5,049 bases of DNA from an uncultured Bartonella sp. (GTDB taxonomy: Bacteria; Pseudomonadota; Alphaproteobacteria; Rhizobiales; Rhizobiaceae): the NCBI GenBank assembly GCA_943913205.1, contig CALTWN010000053.1, positions 1-5,049 on the forward strand. The letters run 5' to 3'. Each line of letters begins with the position of its first letter. Positions within the stretch are counted from its first letter, which is position 1. This document shows positions 1 through 5,049 of the stretch, one piece after another. A program made the position numbers and the translations under genes. Under the pieces are notes generated by a model. That model was not told the origin of the DNA and made no database searches. It was given only the letters and a program-made list of their open reading frames with translations.

Positions 1-971
1 GTTTGATATAGGCTTGATCTAATTGGGTTAGAATTTTGCTGTTGTATGACATTTATTATTCTAAAACCAGAACTTGGTTTGAAATTTGGTAGAGGGATTG
101 AGCTAGAATTATATCTTCTCTGAGAGCTTTTTGGCACAAATTTTCTAAGCAAACTTGACATACGAGAATCCCGCAACGCGGCGCTACGCCATCCCATAAT
201 TACTGCTACAACATTTTTATTATGAGCATAATAGGATGTGGCTAAATTAAAGCCAGACATCTGCGTGTAACCTGTTTTAAGACCGTCTACACCCGGCATG
301 TTTTTTAGAATGTGGTTGTGACCATTTATAGTTCTTCCATTATACCTAAAGCTTGTTGTTTTAAATAATGAATATAAACGAGGAAAGTGATGTCGTAGAT
401 TTAAGCACAGCGTAGCTAAATCTCTAGCTGTTGTATAATTGTGTCTATCTGGTAATCCGGAGGCATTGCTAAAATGTGTGTTCATCATACCAAGTCTGTG
501 AGCTTGTAAGGTCATCATTTTTGCAAAATTGCGCTCTGTACCGCCTAAATATTCACCTACGGCTGCCGCCACATCATTTGCAGACTTGGTAATCATAGCT
601 TTTGCCGCATTTTCAGCATTTATAGTTTGGCCTTGTGAAAAACCAATTTTTGTGGGAGGTCTTGAGGCTGCGTATTTAGATACAGGAATAGGGGTATTTA
701 AAGAAACTCTACCGGCTTTTATAGAATCGAATAGTAGATAAAGCGTCATTAATTTTGTTAATGATGCAGGATAGCGCCTAGCATTTTCATTTACTGAAAA
801 AATGGTATTGCCATTATTACCATCTATAACTATCTCCGCATAGCGATTCGTAAATACACTAGAGCGCGCAGAAAAACAATTATCGGCTAAAGTTACGTTT
901 GCGGTAAAAACAATAATAAATAATATTATAATTTTTTGAATATTTACATATTTTTTGCCTATATTGTTCAT
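1..971 (-). CDS. D-alanyl-D-alanine carboxypeptidase (peptidase S11, low-molecular-mass PBP), 3' end cut by window edge
   Basis: Read from the ATG at 969-971, the frame stays open for 323 codons to the left edge, so the gene is partial rather than broken. Residues 1-29 look like a Sec signal peptide: a lysine-containing start, a hydrophobic run IIILFIIVF (residues 14-22) and a likely cut after TLA. All three penicillin-binding motifs are present: SLTK (Ser70 nucleophile, Lys73), SAN (130-132) and KTG (232-234). The surrounding motifs RRYPASLTK, KSANDVA and DGLKTGYT are typical of family S11. The enzyme removes the terminal D-Ala of peptidoglycan pentapeptides in the periplasm. After the catalytic domain there is a polar Ser/Asn/Pro-rich stretch (about residues 275-323) in which I see no PBP5-type C-terminal domain; what follows is outside the window. 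The start is the only ATG after the in-frame stop at 999-1001. It has no clear Shine-Dalgarno. The family is certain, but the exact paralogue (dacA, dacC or dacF) is not. Confidence 0.93.
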   Translation of the reverse strand, partial: MNNIGKKYVNIQKIIILFIIVFTANVTLADNCFSARSSVFTNRYAEIVIDGNNGNTIFSVNENARRYPASLTKLMTLYLLFDSIKAGRVSLNTPIPVSKYAASRPPTKIGFSQGQTINAENAAKAMITKSANDVAAAVGEYLGGTERNFAKMMTLQAHRLGMMNTHFSNASGLPDRHNYTTARDLATLCLNLRHHFPRLYSLFKTTSFRYNGRTINGHNHILKNMPGVDGLKTGYTQMSGFNLATSYYAHNKNVVAVIMGWRSAALRDSRMSSLLRKFVPKSSQRRYNSSSIPLPNFKPSSGFRIINVIQQQNSNPIRSSLYQ

Positions 972-1106
972 TACTGCGCCGCTATCTTGTTTATTTAATT
1001 ATTAACCTAATATGTAAATGTTACTTACTATATTATAGTTTAATATTAATTAATAATGATGCTTGCAGTCTATATATTGCTGTTGTAATGAAAAATTTGT
1101 TGCATT
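972..1106. other. Intergenic gap between HIT gene and carboxypeptidase gene
   Basis: This 135-bp, very AT-rich stretch lies downstream of the HIT gene and upstream of the carboxypeptidase, both on the minus strand. I see no open reading frame worth calling and no GC-rich hairpin followed by a T-run that would end the HIT transcript. The self-complementary AT tract around 1041-1055 is what such base composition produces by chance. The length suggests the carboxypeptidase may have its own promoter, but read-through from HIT is also possible. Confidence 0.5.
1032..1037 (-). promoter_or_regulatory. Possible -10 box for the carboxypeptidase gene
   Basis: On the minus strand this reads TATAAT, a perfect match to the sigma-70 -10 consensus, about 60 nt upstream of the ATG at 971. 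No convincing -35 element lies 16-18 nt further upstream, and the whole gap is AT-rich, so a chance match is quite possible. Confidence 0.25.
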
Positions 1107-1553
1107 TTACGACATAATATCGAGCAGAGCTGTTTTTAAAAGAGTAGCTTGTTCTATGAGTACATTTGTGTCTTGTTTATTTTTTCCGTGGGCAGATATA
1201 TCTTTCTCTGAATATCTTGGTACTATGTGAAAATGTAAATGAAATATTGTTTGACCACCAGCTGGCTCATTATATTGCATAATAGAAATACCTTGAGCAT
1301 TAAAAGCCATTAAACAAGCTTTAGCCGTTTTTTGTACTAATGTAATAGTTTTTTGTAAAGCATCCTCAGAAACATCAAAAATGTTTCGAGCTTTGATTTT
1401 TGGTATAATTAAGCAATGTCCGGGCGATTGTGGCATTATGTCCATAATAACTAAATTATTTTCATCATCATATACAATTATTGGCTCAATTTCTTTGCGC
1501 AGCATTTTTGCAAAAATATTATTTTCATCATATAATTTATCTAAATCTTTCAT
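1107..1553 (-). CDS. HIT-family nucleotide-binding protein (HINT-like)
   Basis: This 148-residue soluble protein belongs to the histidine triad superfamily. The triad motif H-x-H-x-H reads HLHFHIVPR at residues 105-113. By family knowledge the middle histidine, His107, is the nucleophile that takes up the nucleotidyl group. Upstream lie the other HIT landmarks: FAKMLRKEI (14-22), the substrate-pocket strand MDIMPQSPGHCLIIPK (37-52) and QYNEPAGGQTIFH (93-105). The length is usual for the bacterial branch that hydrolyses purine nucleoside phosphoramidates and aminoacyl-adenylates. The true substrate cannot be read from the sequence. There is no signal peptide, so it is cytoplasmic. The ATG at 1553 is preceded by a strong Shine-Dalgarno. 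The gene diverges from rpsB and lies 135 nt upstream of the carboxypeptidase on the same strand; I infer no functional link from that. The family is secure and the physiological role is open. Confidence 0.95.
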   Translation of the reverse strand: MKDLDKLYDENNIFAKMLRKEIEPIIVYDDENNLVIMDIMPQSPGHCLIIPKIKARNIFDVSEDALQKTITLVQKTAKACLMAFNAQGISIMQYNEPAGGQTIFHLHFHIVPRYSEKDISAHGKNKQDTNVLIEQATLLKTALLDIMS

Positions 1554-1557
1554 TTAG

Positions 1558-1565
1558 TCACCTCT
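1558..1565 (-). promoter_or_regulatory. Ribosome binding site of the HIT gene
   Basis: The minus strand reads AGAGGTGA, a near-perfect anti-16S match, with its GAGG core 7 nt before the ATG. It is the strongest Shine-Dalgarno in the window and fixes the HIT start. Confidence 0.85.
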
Positions 1566-1582
1566 AATTAAAATATCCTTAT

Positions 1583-1588
1583 ATTATA
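1583..1588 (-). promoter_or_regulatory. Likely -10 box for the HIT gene
   Basis: The minus strand reads TATAAT, a perfect sigma-70 -10 hexamer 29 nt before the HIT ATG. It would put the transcription start near 1576 and give a 5' UTR of a little over 20 nt containing the ribosome binding site. A -35 at standard spacing is poor; the best nearby hexamer, TTTACT at 1611-1616, is about 22 nt away. The -10 is plausible and the full promoter is unproven. Confidence 0.4.
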
Positions 1589-1589
1589 C

Positions 1590-1618
1590 TTGTAATAAAT
1601 AAAAAAATTTAGTAAAAA
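1590..1618 (+). promoter_or_regulatory. Weak candidate promoter for the rpsB operon
   Basis: TTGTAA (1590-1595) and TAAAAA (1613-1618) are separated by 17 nt, each matching about four of six sigma-70 consensus bases. Transcription would begin near 1625 and give a leader of about 100 nt that holds both hairpins described below. An alternative -10, TATACT at 1585-1590, is a better hexamer but has no -35 at the right distance. The operon must start in this divergent gap or read in from elsewhere, but the exact promoter is not resolved. Confidence 0.25.
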
Positions 1619-1641
1619 TATATCAAGTCGCACATCTAATT

Positions 1642-1670
1642 GGGGGTCTTTAAATTATTTATAGACATCC
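1642..1670 (+). promoter_or_regulatory. Hairpin 1 in the rpsB 5' leader
   Basis: GGGGGTCT (1642-1649) can pair with AGACATCC (1663-1670) across a 13-nt AT-rich loop. Seven of the eight positions pair, one as G-U, with one G-A mismatch. Such a G-run stands out in an AT-rich gap. It does not behave as a terminator, because the next T-run begins 8 nt after the stem. Its position fits a leader element for feedback by S2, known in principle from other bacteria, but I cannot match it to a described motif. Confidence 0.45.
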
Positions 1671-1671
1671 G

Positions 1672-1711
1672 CCGGTGGTTTTTTAGCCTATTTAGATGGA
1701 GGTTTAACCGG
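1672..1711 (+). promoter_or_regulatory. Hairpin 2 in the rpsB leader, abutting the ribosome binding site
   Basis: CCGGT (1672-1676) pairs perfectly with ACCGG (1707-1711). Inside it, AGCCT (1685-1689) can pair with AGGTT (1700-1704), including one G-U, around a 10-nt loop. The outer stem ends one base before the AAAGGA Shine-Dalgarno of rpsB. Stabilising it, for example by bound S2, could block ribosome access. Pairing is seen in the sequence; the regulatory role is inference. Confidence 0.45.
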
Positions 1712-1717
1712 AAAGGA
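1712..1717 (+). promoter_or_regulatory. Ribosome binding site of rpsB
   Basis: AAAGGA lies 8 nt before the ATG at 1726 and supports that start. It directly follows the outer stem of leader hairpin 2. Confidence 0.75.
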
Positions 1718-1725
1718 ATATTATT

Positions 1726-2541
1726 ATGGCATTACCTGATTTTACTATGCAGGAATTATTAGAGGCTGGCATACATTTTGGTCACCAGAAACATCGTTGG
1801 AATCCAAAAATGGAACCATATATTTTTGGTGTTCGCAATAACTTACATATTATTGATTTATCACAAACAGTACCGCTTTTGCACCAAGCTATTAAAATAG
1901 TTTCAGATACAGTTGCAAAAGGCGGGCGCGTTTTATTTGTTGGTACAAAGAAACAAGCATCAGATATAGTGGCAGATGCGGCAACCAGATGTGCTCAGTA
2001 CTATGTAAATTCACGTTGGTTGGGCGGTATGCTAACTAATTGGAATACAATTTCAAATTCAATTCAACGTTTACGTAAAGTTGATGAAATACTACAAGGT
2101 GATCCACAAGGGTTTACAAAGAAAGAACGTTTGTTTCTTGATAGAGAACGCCAAAAACTTAATCTTGCTTTAGGTGGTATTAAAGATATGGGGTCAGTTC
2201 CAGACTTAATGTTTGTTATTGATTCAAATAAAGAAGCTATAGCAGTACAAGAAGCTAAAAAGCTTAATATACCCGTTATATCAATAATAGATACAAATTC
2301 TAATCCTGATTGTATTGATTATCCAATACCGGGTAATGATGATGCTTCTCGTTCAATAGCCTTATATTGCGATTTAATAGCAAGAGCTGCGATAGATGGG
2401 ATTGAACGCCAACAAAGAAATTCTGGTGTAGATCTTGGTTCTCGTGAAGATATACCTGTTCAAGATGTAAAGAAAGATACTGCTATTGAAGATAATACAA
2501 TATCTGATTCGGAAAAAGATAAAACTGATATCATTAATTAG
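1726..2541 (+). CDS. rpsB: 30S ribosomal protein S2
   Basis: The 271-residue product is S2, a late-assembling small-subunit protein on the back of the 30S between head and body, which helps anchor S1 there. The N-terminus [20 protein letters not shown], the segment [16 protein letters not shown] (37-52), the first S2 signature region [14 protein letters not shown] (93-106) and the second region [14 protein letters not shown] (159-172) are all conserved, as is [18 protein letters not shown] (197-214). The core ends near residue 232. The last 40 or so residues form a polar tail rich in Asp and Glu, longer than in E. coli S2 (241 aa). The start is fixed by the conserved MALP N-terminus and an AAAGGA at 8 nt. 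This is the first gene of the plus-strand operon, 15 nt before tsf. The structured leader suggests translational feedback, which is inference. The identification is certain. Confidence 0.99.
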   Translation: MALPDFTMQELLEAGIHFGHQKHRWNPKMEPYIFGVRNNLHIIDLSQTVPLLHQAIKIVSDTVAKGGRVLFVGTKKQASDIVADAATRCAQYYVNSRWLGGMLTNWNTISNSIQRLRKVDEILQGDPQGFTKKERLFLDRERQKLNLALGGIKDMGSVPDLMFVIDSNKEAIAVQEAKKLNIPVISIIDTNSNPDCIDYPIPGNDDASRSIALYCDLIARAAIDGIERQQRNSGVDLGSREDIPVQDVKKDTAIEDNTISDSEKDKTDIIN

Positions 2542-2545
2542 TATG

Positions 2546-2550
2546 AAAGG
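2546..2550 (+). promoter_or_regulatory. Ribosome binding site of tsf
   Basis: AAAGG sits within the 15-nt rpsB-tsf gap, 6 nt before the ATG at 2557, and supports that start. The close spacing suggests coupled expression with rpsB. Confidence 0.7.
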
Positions 2551-2556
2551 TGCATT

Positions 2557-3477
2557 ATGAGCATATCTGCAGCACAAGTAAAAGAACTACGTAATCTAAG
2601 TGGCGCCGGCATGATGGATTGCAAGAGCGCATTAGAGGCATGCAATGGCGATATGGAAGCTGCTATTGATTGGTTGCGTAAAAAAGGCATATCTAAGGCT
2701 GACAAAAAATCTGGTCGTACTGCAGCTGAAGGGTTGATTAGCGTTGCTGATAAAGGTAACAAAGCTGTTGTTATTGAAGTTAATTCAGAAACTGATTTTG
2801 TAGCTCGCAATGAAGAGTTTCAAACTCTTGTGTCTAAAATAGCTAATATAGCCTTAGACACTGAAGGCGATTTAAACTCAGTCTTATCTTCGCAATATAG
2901 TGAACATAAAAATGTTGAAGATTCTATTCGTGATTCTATTGCTACAATTGGAGAAAATTTACAATTACGTCGTTCAGCTGGGCTTAAGGTTGATAAGGGT
3001 GTGGTTGCCACATATATACATAATGCTGTAAGCGAGGGGCTAGGAAAAATAGGTGTTCTTGTAGCTATTGAAACGGAAGGCGACTTAAATGCTGCGAAAG
3101 CATTTGGCCGGCAAGTTGCTATGCACATAGCCGCTGTTAATCCTTTAGCTTTACATCAACAGGATGTAGATGAAGCAATCATAGAAAGAGAAAAAGCTAT
3201 TTTTGTTGATCAGGCTCGTGCTTCTGGTAAACCTGATAATATTATTGAAAAAATGGTTGAAGGACGTATTCGTAAGTTTTATGAAGAAGTCGTTTTACTT
3301 GCTCAGTCTTTTGTTGTTAATCCTGACCATAGTGTTCAAGATGCCTTAAAAGAAGCTGAAAAAACTATAGGGGCACCAGCAAAAATTACTGGCTTTGTAA
3401 GATTTGCACTTGGTGAAGGCATTGAAAAAGTAGAAACTAATTTTGCTGAAGAAGTTGCAACAGCTGCCAAAGGCTAA
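2557..3477 (+). CDS. tsf: Translation elongation factor Ts
   Basis: This 306-residue cytoplasmic protein is EF-Ts, the guanine nucleotide exchange factor that releases GDP from EF-Tu. The N-terminal UBA-like module (about 1-55) carries [19 protein letters not shown] (8-26). Next come the signature [15 protein letters not shown] (74-88) and two core subdomains, with [12 protein letters not shown] (154-165) in the second. Asp80 and Phe81 of TDFV match in number the E. coli residues that push into the EF-Tu magnesium and nucleotide region. The conserved VGR-type segment appears here as [17 protein letters not shown] (239-255). The length is normal for alphaproteobacteria, somewhat longer than E. 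coli EF-Ts. It sits between rpsB and pyrH, as in most bacteria. Nothing in it is truncated or unusual. Confidence 0.99.
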   Translation: MSISAAQVKELRNLSGAGMMDCKSALEACNGDMEAAIDWLRKKGISKADKKSGRTAAEGLISVADKGNKAVVIEVNSETDFVARNEEFQTLVSKIANIALDTEGDLNSVLSSQYSEHKNVEDSIRDSIATIGENLQLRRSAGLKVDKGVVATYIHNAVSEGLGKIGVLVAIETEGDLNAAKAFGRQVAMHIAAVNPLALHQQDVDEAIIEREKAIFVDQARASGKPDNIIEKMVEGRIRKFYEEVVLLAQSFVVNPDHSVQDALKEAEKTIGAPAKITGFVRFALGEGIEKVETNFAEEVATAAKG

Positions 3478-3496
3478 TTAATTTTATTATAATTTT

Positions 3497-3502
3497 AAGG
3501 GA
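3497..3502 (+). promoter_or_regulatory. Ribosome binding site of pyrH
   Basis: AAGGGA lies 8 nt before the ATG at 3511. An out-of-frame ATG at 3504-3506 is too close to this site and leads nowhere, so 3511 is the start. Confidence 0.75.
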
Positions 3503-3510
3503 TATGTTAA

Positions 3511-4218
3511 ATGTTATATAAGCGCGTGCTTCTTAAGGTTTCCGGCGAAGCTTTAATGGGGGCTCGTGGCTTTGGTATAGATCTGGCAATTGTTAGAAAA
3601 ATAGCAAATGCTATAATTACTATAAAAAAAGCTGGCATTAGCATAGCAGTTGTGATTGGTGGCGGCAATATAGCTAGAGGCGTTAGCCTAGCGGGTTCTT
3701 CAGCTGTTGATAGGGTTAGTAGTGATCACATGGGGATGTTGGCTACTGTGATTAATGCTTTAGCCTTAAGGGCAGAGTTAATTAATTGTAATGCTACCTC
3801 CGAGGTTTTTTCAGCCATAGCTATGCCACAGATTTGTGAAATATTTAATCAGTGCAAAGTAATGGAGGCCATTGAGGCTGATAAGATAGTTGTTTTTGCT
3901 GCTGGTACAGGTAATCCGTATTTTACTACTGACACAGCAGCTACCCTGCGAGCAGTTGAAATAGGGGCTGATGTTTTAATTAAAGCAACGCAGGTTGATG
4001 GTATTTACGATTCAGATCCGCAATTGAATCCAAATGCTAAGCACTTACCTAATATTAGTTACGATGAAGCCATTAGTCGCAATTTAGGAGTTATGGATAT
4101 AACGGCTATAGCTTTAGCTAAAGAAAATAAGATTCCTATCATAGTTTGCTCGTTGCTTGAAGCGGAAGAATTTGTTAATATTTTACAAGGCGAAGGTAAC
4201 TTCTCGCTAGTTAACTAG
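3511..4218 (+). CDS. pyrH: Uridylate kinase (UMP kinase)
   Basis: The 235-residue product is the bacterial UMP kinase of the amino acid kinase fold, unrelated to eukaryotic UMP/CMP kinases. It phosphorylates UMP to UDP with ATP in pyrimidine nucleotide synthesis, and the family works as a cytoplasmic hexamer that is usually inhibited by UTP. The phosphate-binding lysine motif LLKVSGEAL (7-15, Lys9), the glycine loop IGGGNIARG (49-57), Asp72 in SSDHMGM (70-76), the UMP-binding segment GTGNPYFTTDTAA (132-144) and the nucleotide-binding KATQVDGIYDSDP (158-170) are all intact. The length is normal. The start follows an AAGGGA at 8 nt. It lies 33 nt after tsf and 20 nt before frr, its usual position. 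UDP from this step feeds both RNA synthesis and UDP-linked wall precursors. The identification is certain. Confidence 0.99.
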   Translation: MLYKRVLLKVSGEALMGARGFGIDLAIVRKIANAIITIKKAGISIAVVIGGGNIARGVSLAGSSAVDRVSSDHMGMLATVINALALRAELINCNATSEVFSAIAMPQICEIFNQCKVMEAIEADKIVVFAAGTGNPYFTTDTAATLRAVEIGADVLIKATQVDGIYDSDPQLNPNAKHLPNISYDEAISRNLGVMDITAIALAKENKIPIIVCSLLEAEEFVNILQGEGNFSLVN

Positions 4219-4224
4219 ATATAT

Positions 4225-4230
4225 AGGGGA
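4225..4230 (+). promoter_or_regulatory. Ribosome binding site that decides the frr start
   Basis: AGGGGA ends at 4230, the first base of the upstream in-frame ATG, so it cannot serve that codon. It lies 8 nt before the ATG at 4239, the ideal distance. This favours the downstream start. Confidence 0.75.
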
Positions 4231-4238
4231 TGAATGCT

Positions 4239-4799
4239 ATGGACAATATTTTTAATGATGTTGATATAAAACGTCGTATGGAAAGTGCAATAGATTCTTT
4301 TAAGCATGAGCTTTCAGGTTTACGTACAGGACGCGCCTCGGCTAATTTGCTAGATCCTATTATGGTTGAGGCATATGGTTCTCACGTTCCACTTTCACAA
4401 GTAGCCAATGTATCTGTTCCAGAGCCTCGCTTGCTTTCTGTTTCTGTGTGGGATAAATCTATGGTGGGCGCTGTTGAACGAGCTATAAGAGATTCTAGAC
4501 TTAGCCTTAATCCTATTATAGATGGAACATTGTTGAGAATTCCGTTACCTGAATTGAATGAAGAGCGCAGAAAAGAGCTGGTTCGCGTGGCACACCGATA
4601 TGCAGAACAGTCTCGTATAGCTGTACGTCATATAAGACGAGACGCCATAGAACATTTGCGTAAAAGTGAAAAAGATGGCTTAATAAATAAAGACAATGTT
4701 TATGAGGCTACAGATAATGTACAAAAAATTACAGATGAAATGATTGCAAAAATAGATTCCTTATTAAGTGCTAAAGAAGCAGAAATTATGCAAATTTAG
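4239..4799 (+). CDS. frr: Ribosome recycling factor
   Basis: From the ATG at 4239 the product has 186 residues, within one of the family's usual 185. Ribosome recycling factor mimics tRNA in shape and, with EF-G, splits the post-termination ribosome into subunits. The three-helix bundle of domain I is formed by the N-terminal helix (about 1-30, ending in LRTGRAS, 28-34) and two long C-terminal helices (about 107-186). Domain II lies between them (about 31-104) with [15 protein letters not shown] (50-64) and the [19 protein letters not shown] stretch (96-114). The VRHIRRDA motif (129-136) contains Arg133, which aligns with E. coli Arg132, an essential residue. An in-frame ATG at 4230 would add Met-Asn-Ala, but it overlaps the Shine-Dalgarno and is rejected. 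The gene is 20 nt after pyrH and 15 nt before uppS. Confidence 0.98.
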   Translation: MDNIFNDVDIKRRMESAIDSFKHELSGLRTGRASANLLDPIMVEAYGSHVPLSQVANVSVPEPRLLSVSVWDKSMVGAVERAIRDSRLSLNPIIDGTLLRIPLPELNEERRKELVRVAHRYAEQSRIAVRHIRRDAIEHLRKSEKDGLINKDNVYEATDNVQKITDEMIAKIDSLLSAKEAEIMQI

Positions 4800-4814
4800 C
4801 ATAACGGGATATTT

Positions 4815-5049
4815 ATGTCGAATTTGCAGCATATAGCCATTATAATGGATGGTAATGGAAGATGGGCGGAAGATCTCAAGGCTCCTCGGGCATTAGGCCA
4901 TAAGCAAGGAGCTCAAGCTGTACAAAATATAATAAATTATTCTATTAGTATAAAATTGTCTTATCTTACTTTTTTTGCTTTTTCTTGTGAAAATTGGTCA
5001 CGACCTAAGGAAGAGATAGATAATATATTACAGCTTATTAAAGTATTTA
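4815..5049 (+). CDS. uppS: Isoprenyl transferase / undecaprenyl diphosphate synthase, 3' part beyond the window
   Basis: The first 78 codons of a cis-prenyltransferase are present. The enzyme adds isopentenyl units to farnesyl diphosphate to make C55 undecaprenyl diphosphate, the lipid carrier for peptidoglycan and other envelope glycans, at the inner face of the membrane. HIAIIMDGNGRWA (6-18) contains the catalytic Asp12 (E. coli Asp26), and PRALGHKQG (24-32) supplies phosphate-binding Arg and His. The FAFSCENWSRP segment (54-64) carries the family motif that positions the homoallylic substrate. Cys58 replaces the Ser usual in that motif, which is a mild variation. The start has a GGGA at 5 nt and gives the normal short N-terminus. 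Its place after frr is standard in alphaproteobacteria, where cdsA often follows. The identification is firm; chain length cannot be judged from the visible part. Confidence 0.97.
   Translation, partial: MSNLQHIAIIMDGNGRWAEDLKAPRALGHKQGAQAVQNIINYSISIKLSYLTFFAFSCENWSRPKEEIDNILQLIKVF

Noticed and set aside
170..190. A GC-rich patch with a GGCG-CTA-CGCC inverted repeat in AT-rich surroundings, possibly a small repeat element
   Set aside because: It encodes the conserved Trp-Arg-Ser-Ala-Ala-Leu-Arg-Asp segment of the carboxypeptidase in frame, and arginine and alanine codons explain the GC content. No second copy is in the window.
529..741. A 70-codon plus-strand open frame
   Set aside because: It lies wholly antisense to the catalytic core of the carboxypeptidase, has no ribosome binding site, and its translation resembles no known protein.
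1..971. Carboxypeptidase gene as a pseudogene, since no complete frame with a stop is visible
   Set aside because: Reading the minus strand codon by codon shows no internal stop or frameshift; the gene simply continues past the window edge.
1041..1055. AT-rich palindrome, possible operator
   Set aside because: A self-complementary A/T stretch is expected by chance in this composition, and no repeated half-site or GC anchor is visible.
2374..2577. A 67-codon minus-strand open frame over the rpsB end
   Set aside because: It is a shadow of the S2 tail and the tsf start, with no ribosome binding site and AT-driven residue content.
2538..3128. Two minus-strand open frames opposite tsf
   Set aside because: Both are antisense to the strongly conserved EF-Ts coding sequence, and the real frame explains the bases.
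4219..4238. Possible transcript boundary between pyrH and frr
   Set aside because: The 20-nt gap has no hairpin or T-run and contains only the frr ribosome binding site.

Overview
The window is an ordinary, gene-dense piece of chromosome from an AT-rich alphaproteobacterium. The gene order rpsB-tsf-pyrH-frr-uppS is the conserved translation and envelope-precursor cluster of that class. S2, EF-Ts and UMP kinase read as typical alphaproteobacterial proteins; by recall the S2 resembles those of low-GC Hyphomicrobiales such as Bartonella. I cannot place a genus without a search.

Layout. Two genes lie on the minus strand on the left. The first is a D,D-carboxypeptidase (penicillin-binding protein, peptidase family S11) that starts at 971 and runs off the left edge with no stop codon. 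The second is a small HIT-family nucleotide hydrolase or transferase (1107-1553). A 172-bp divergent control region (1554-1725) separates HIT from the plus-strand operon. Its right half would be the 5' leader of rpsB and contains two candidate RNA hairpins just before the ribosome binding site. The plus-strand run is rpsB (1726-2541), tsf (2557-3477), pyrH (3511-4218), frr (4239-4799) and the start of uppS (4815 to the right edge). The gaps are only 15, 33, 20 and 15 nt, with no terminator-like hairpin in them, so it is most simply one transcript.

How the genes work together. S2, EF-Ts and the ribosome recycling factor supply ribosome assembly, EF-Tu recycling and post-termination ribosome splitting. 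UMP kinase feeds UDP/UTP into RNA synthesis and into UDP-activated cell-wall precursors. UppS makes the C55 lipid carrier for those precursors, and the carboxypeptidase across the divergent promoter trims the finished peptidoglycan.

I found no tRNA, rRNA, mobile element, CRISPR array or attachment site. Nothing looks like an undescribed multi-gene system. The most interesting part is the structured rpsB leader. The one annotation point that changes a gene is the frr start, which I place at 4239 rather than the upstream ATG at 4230.
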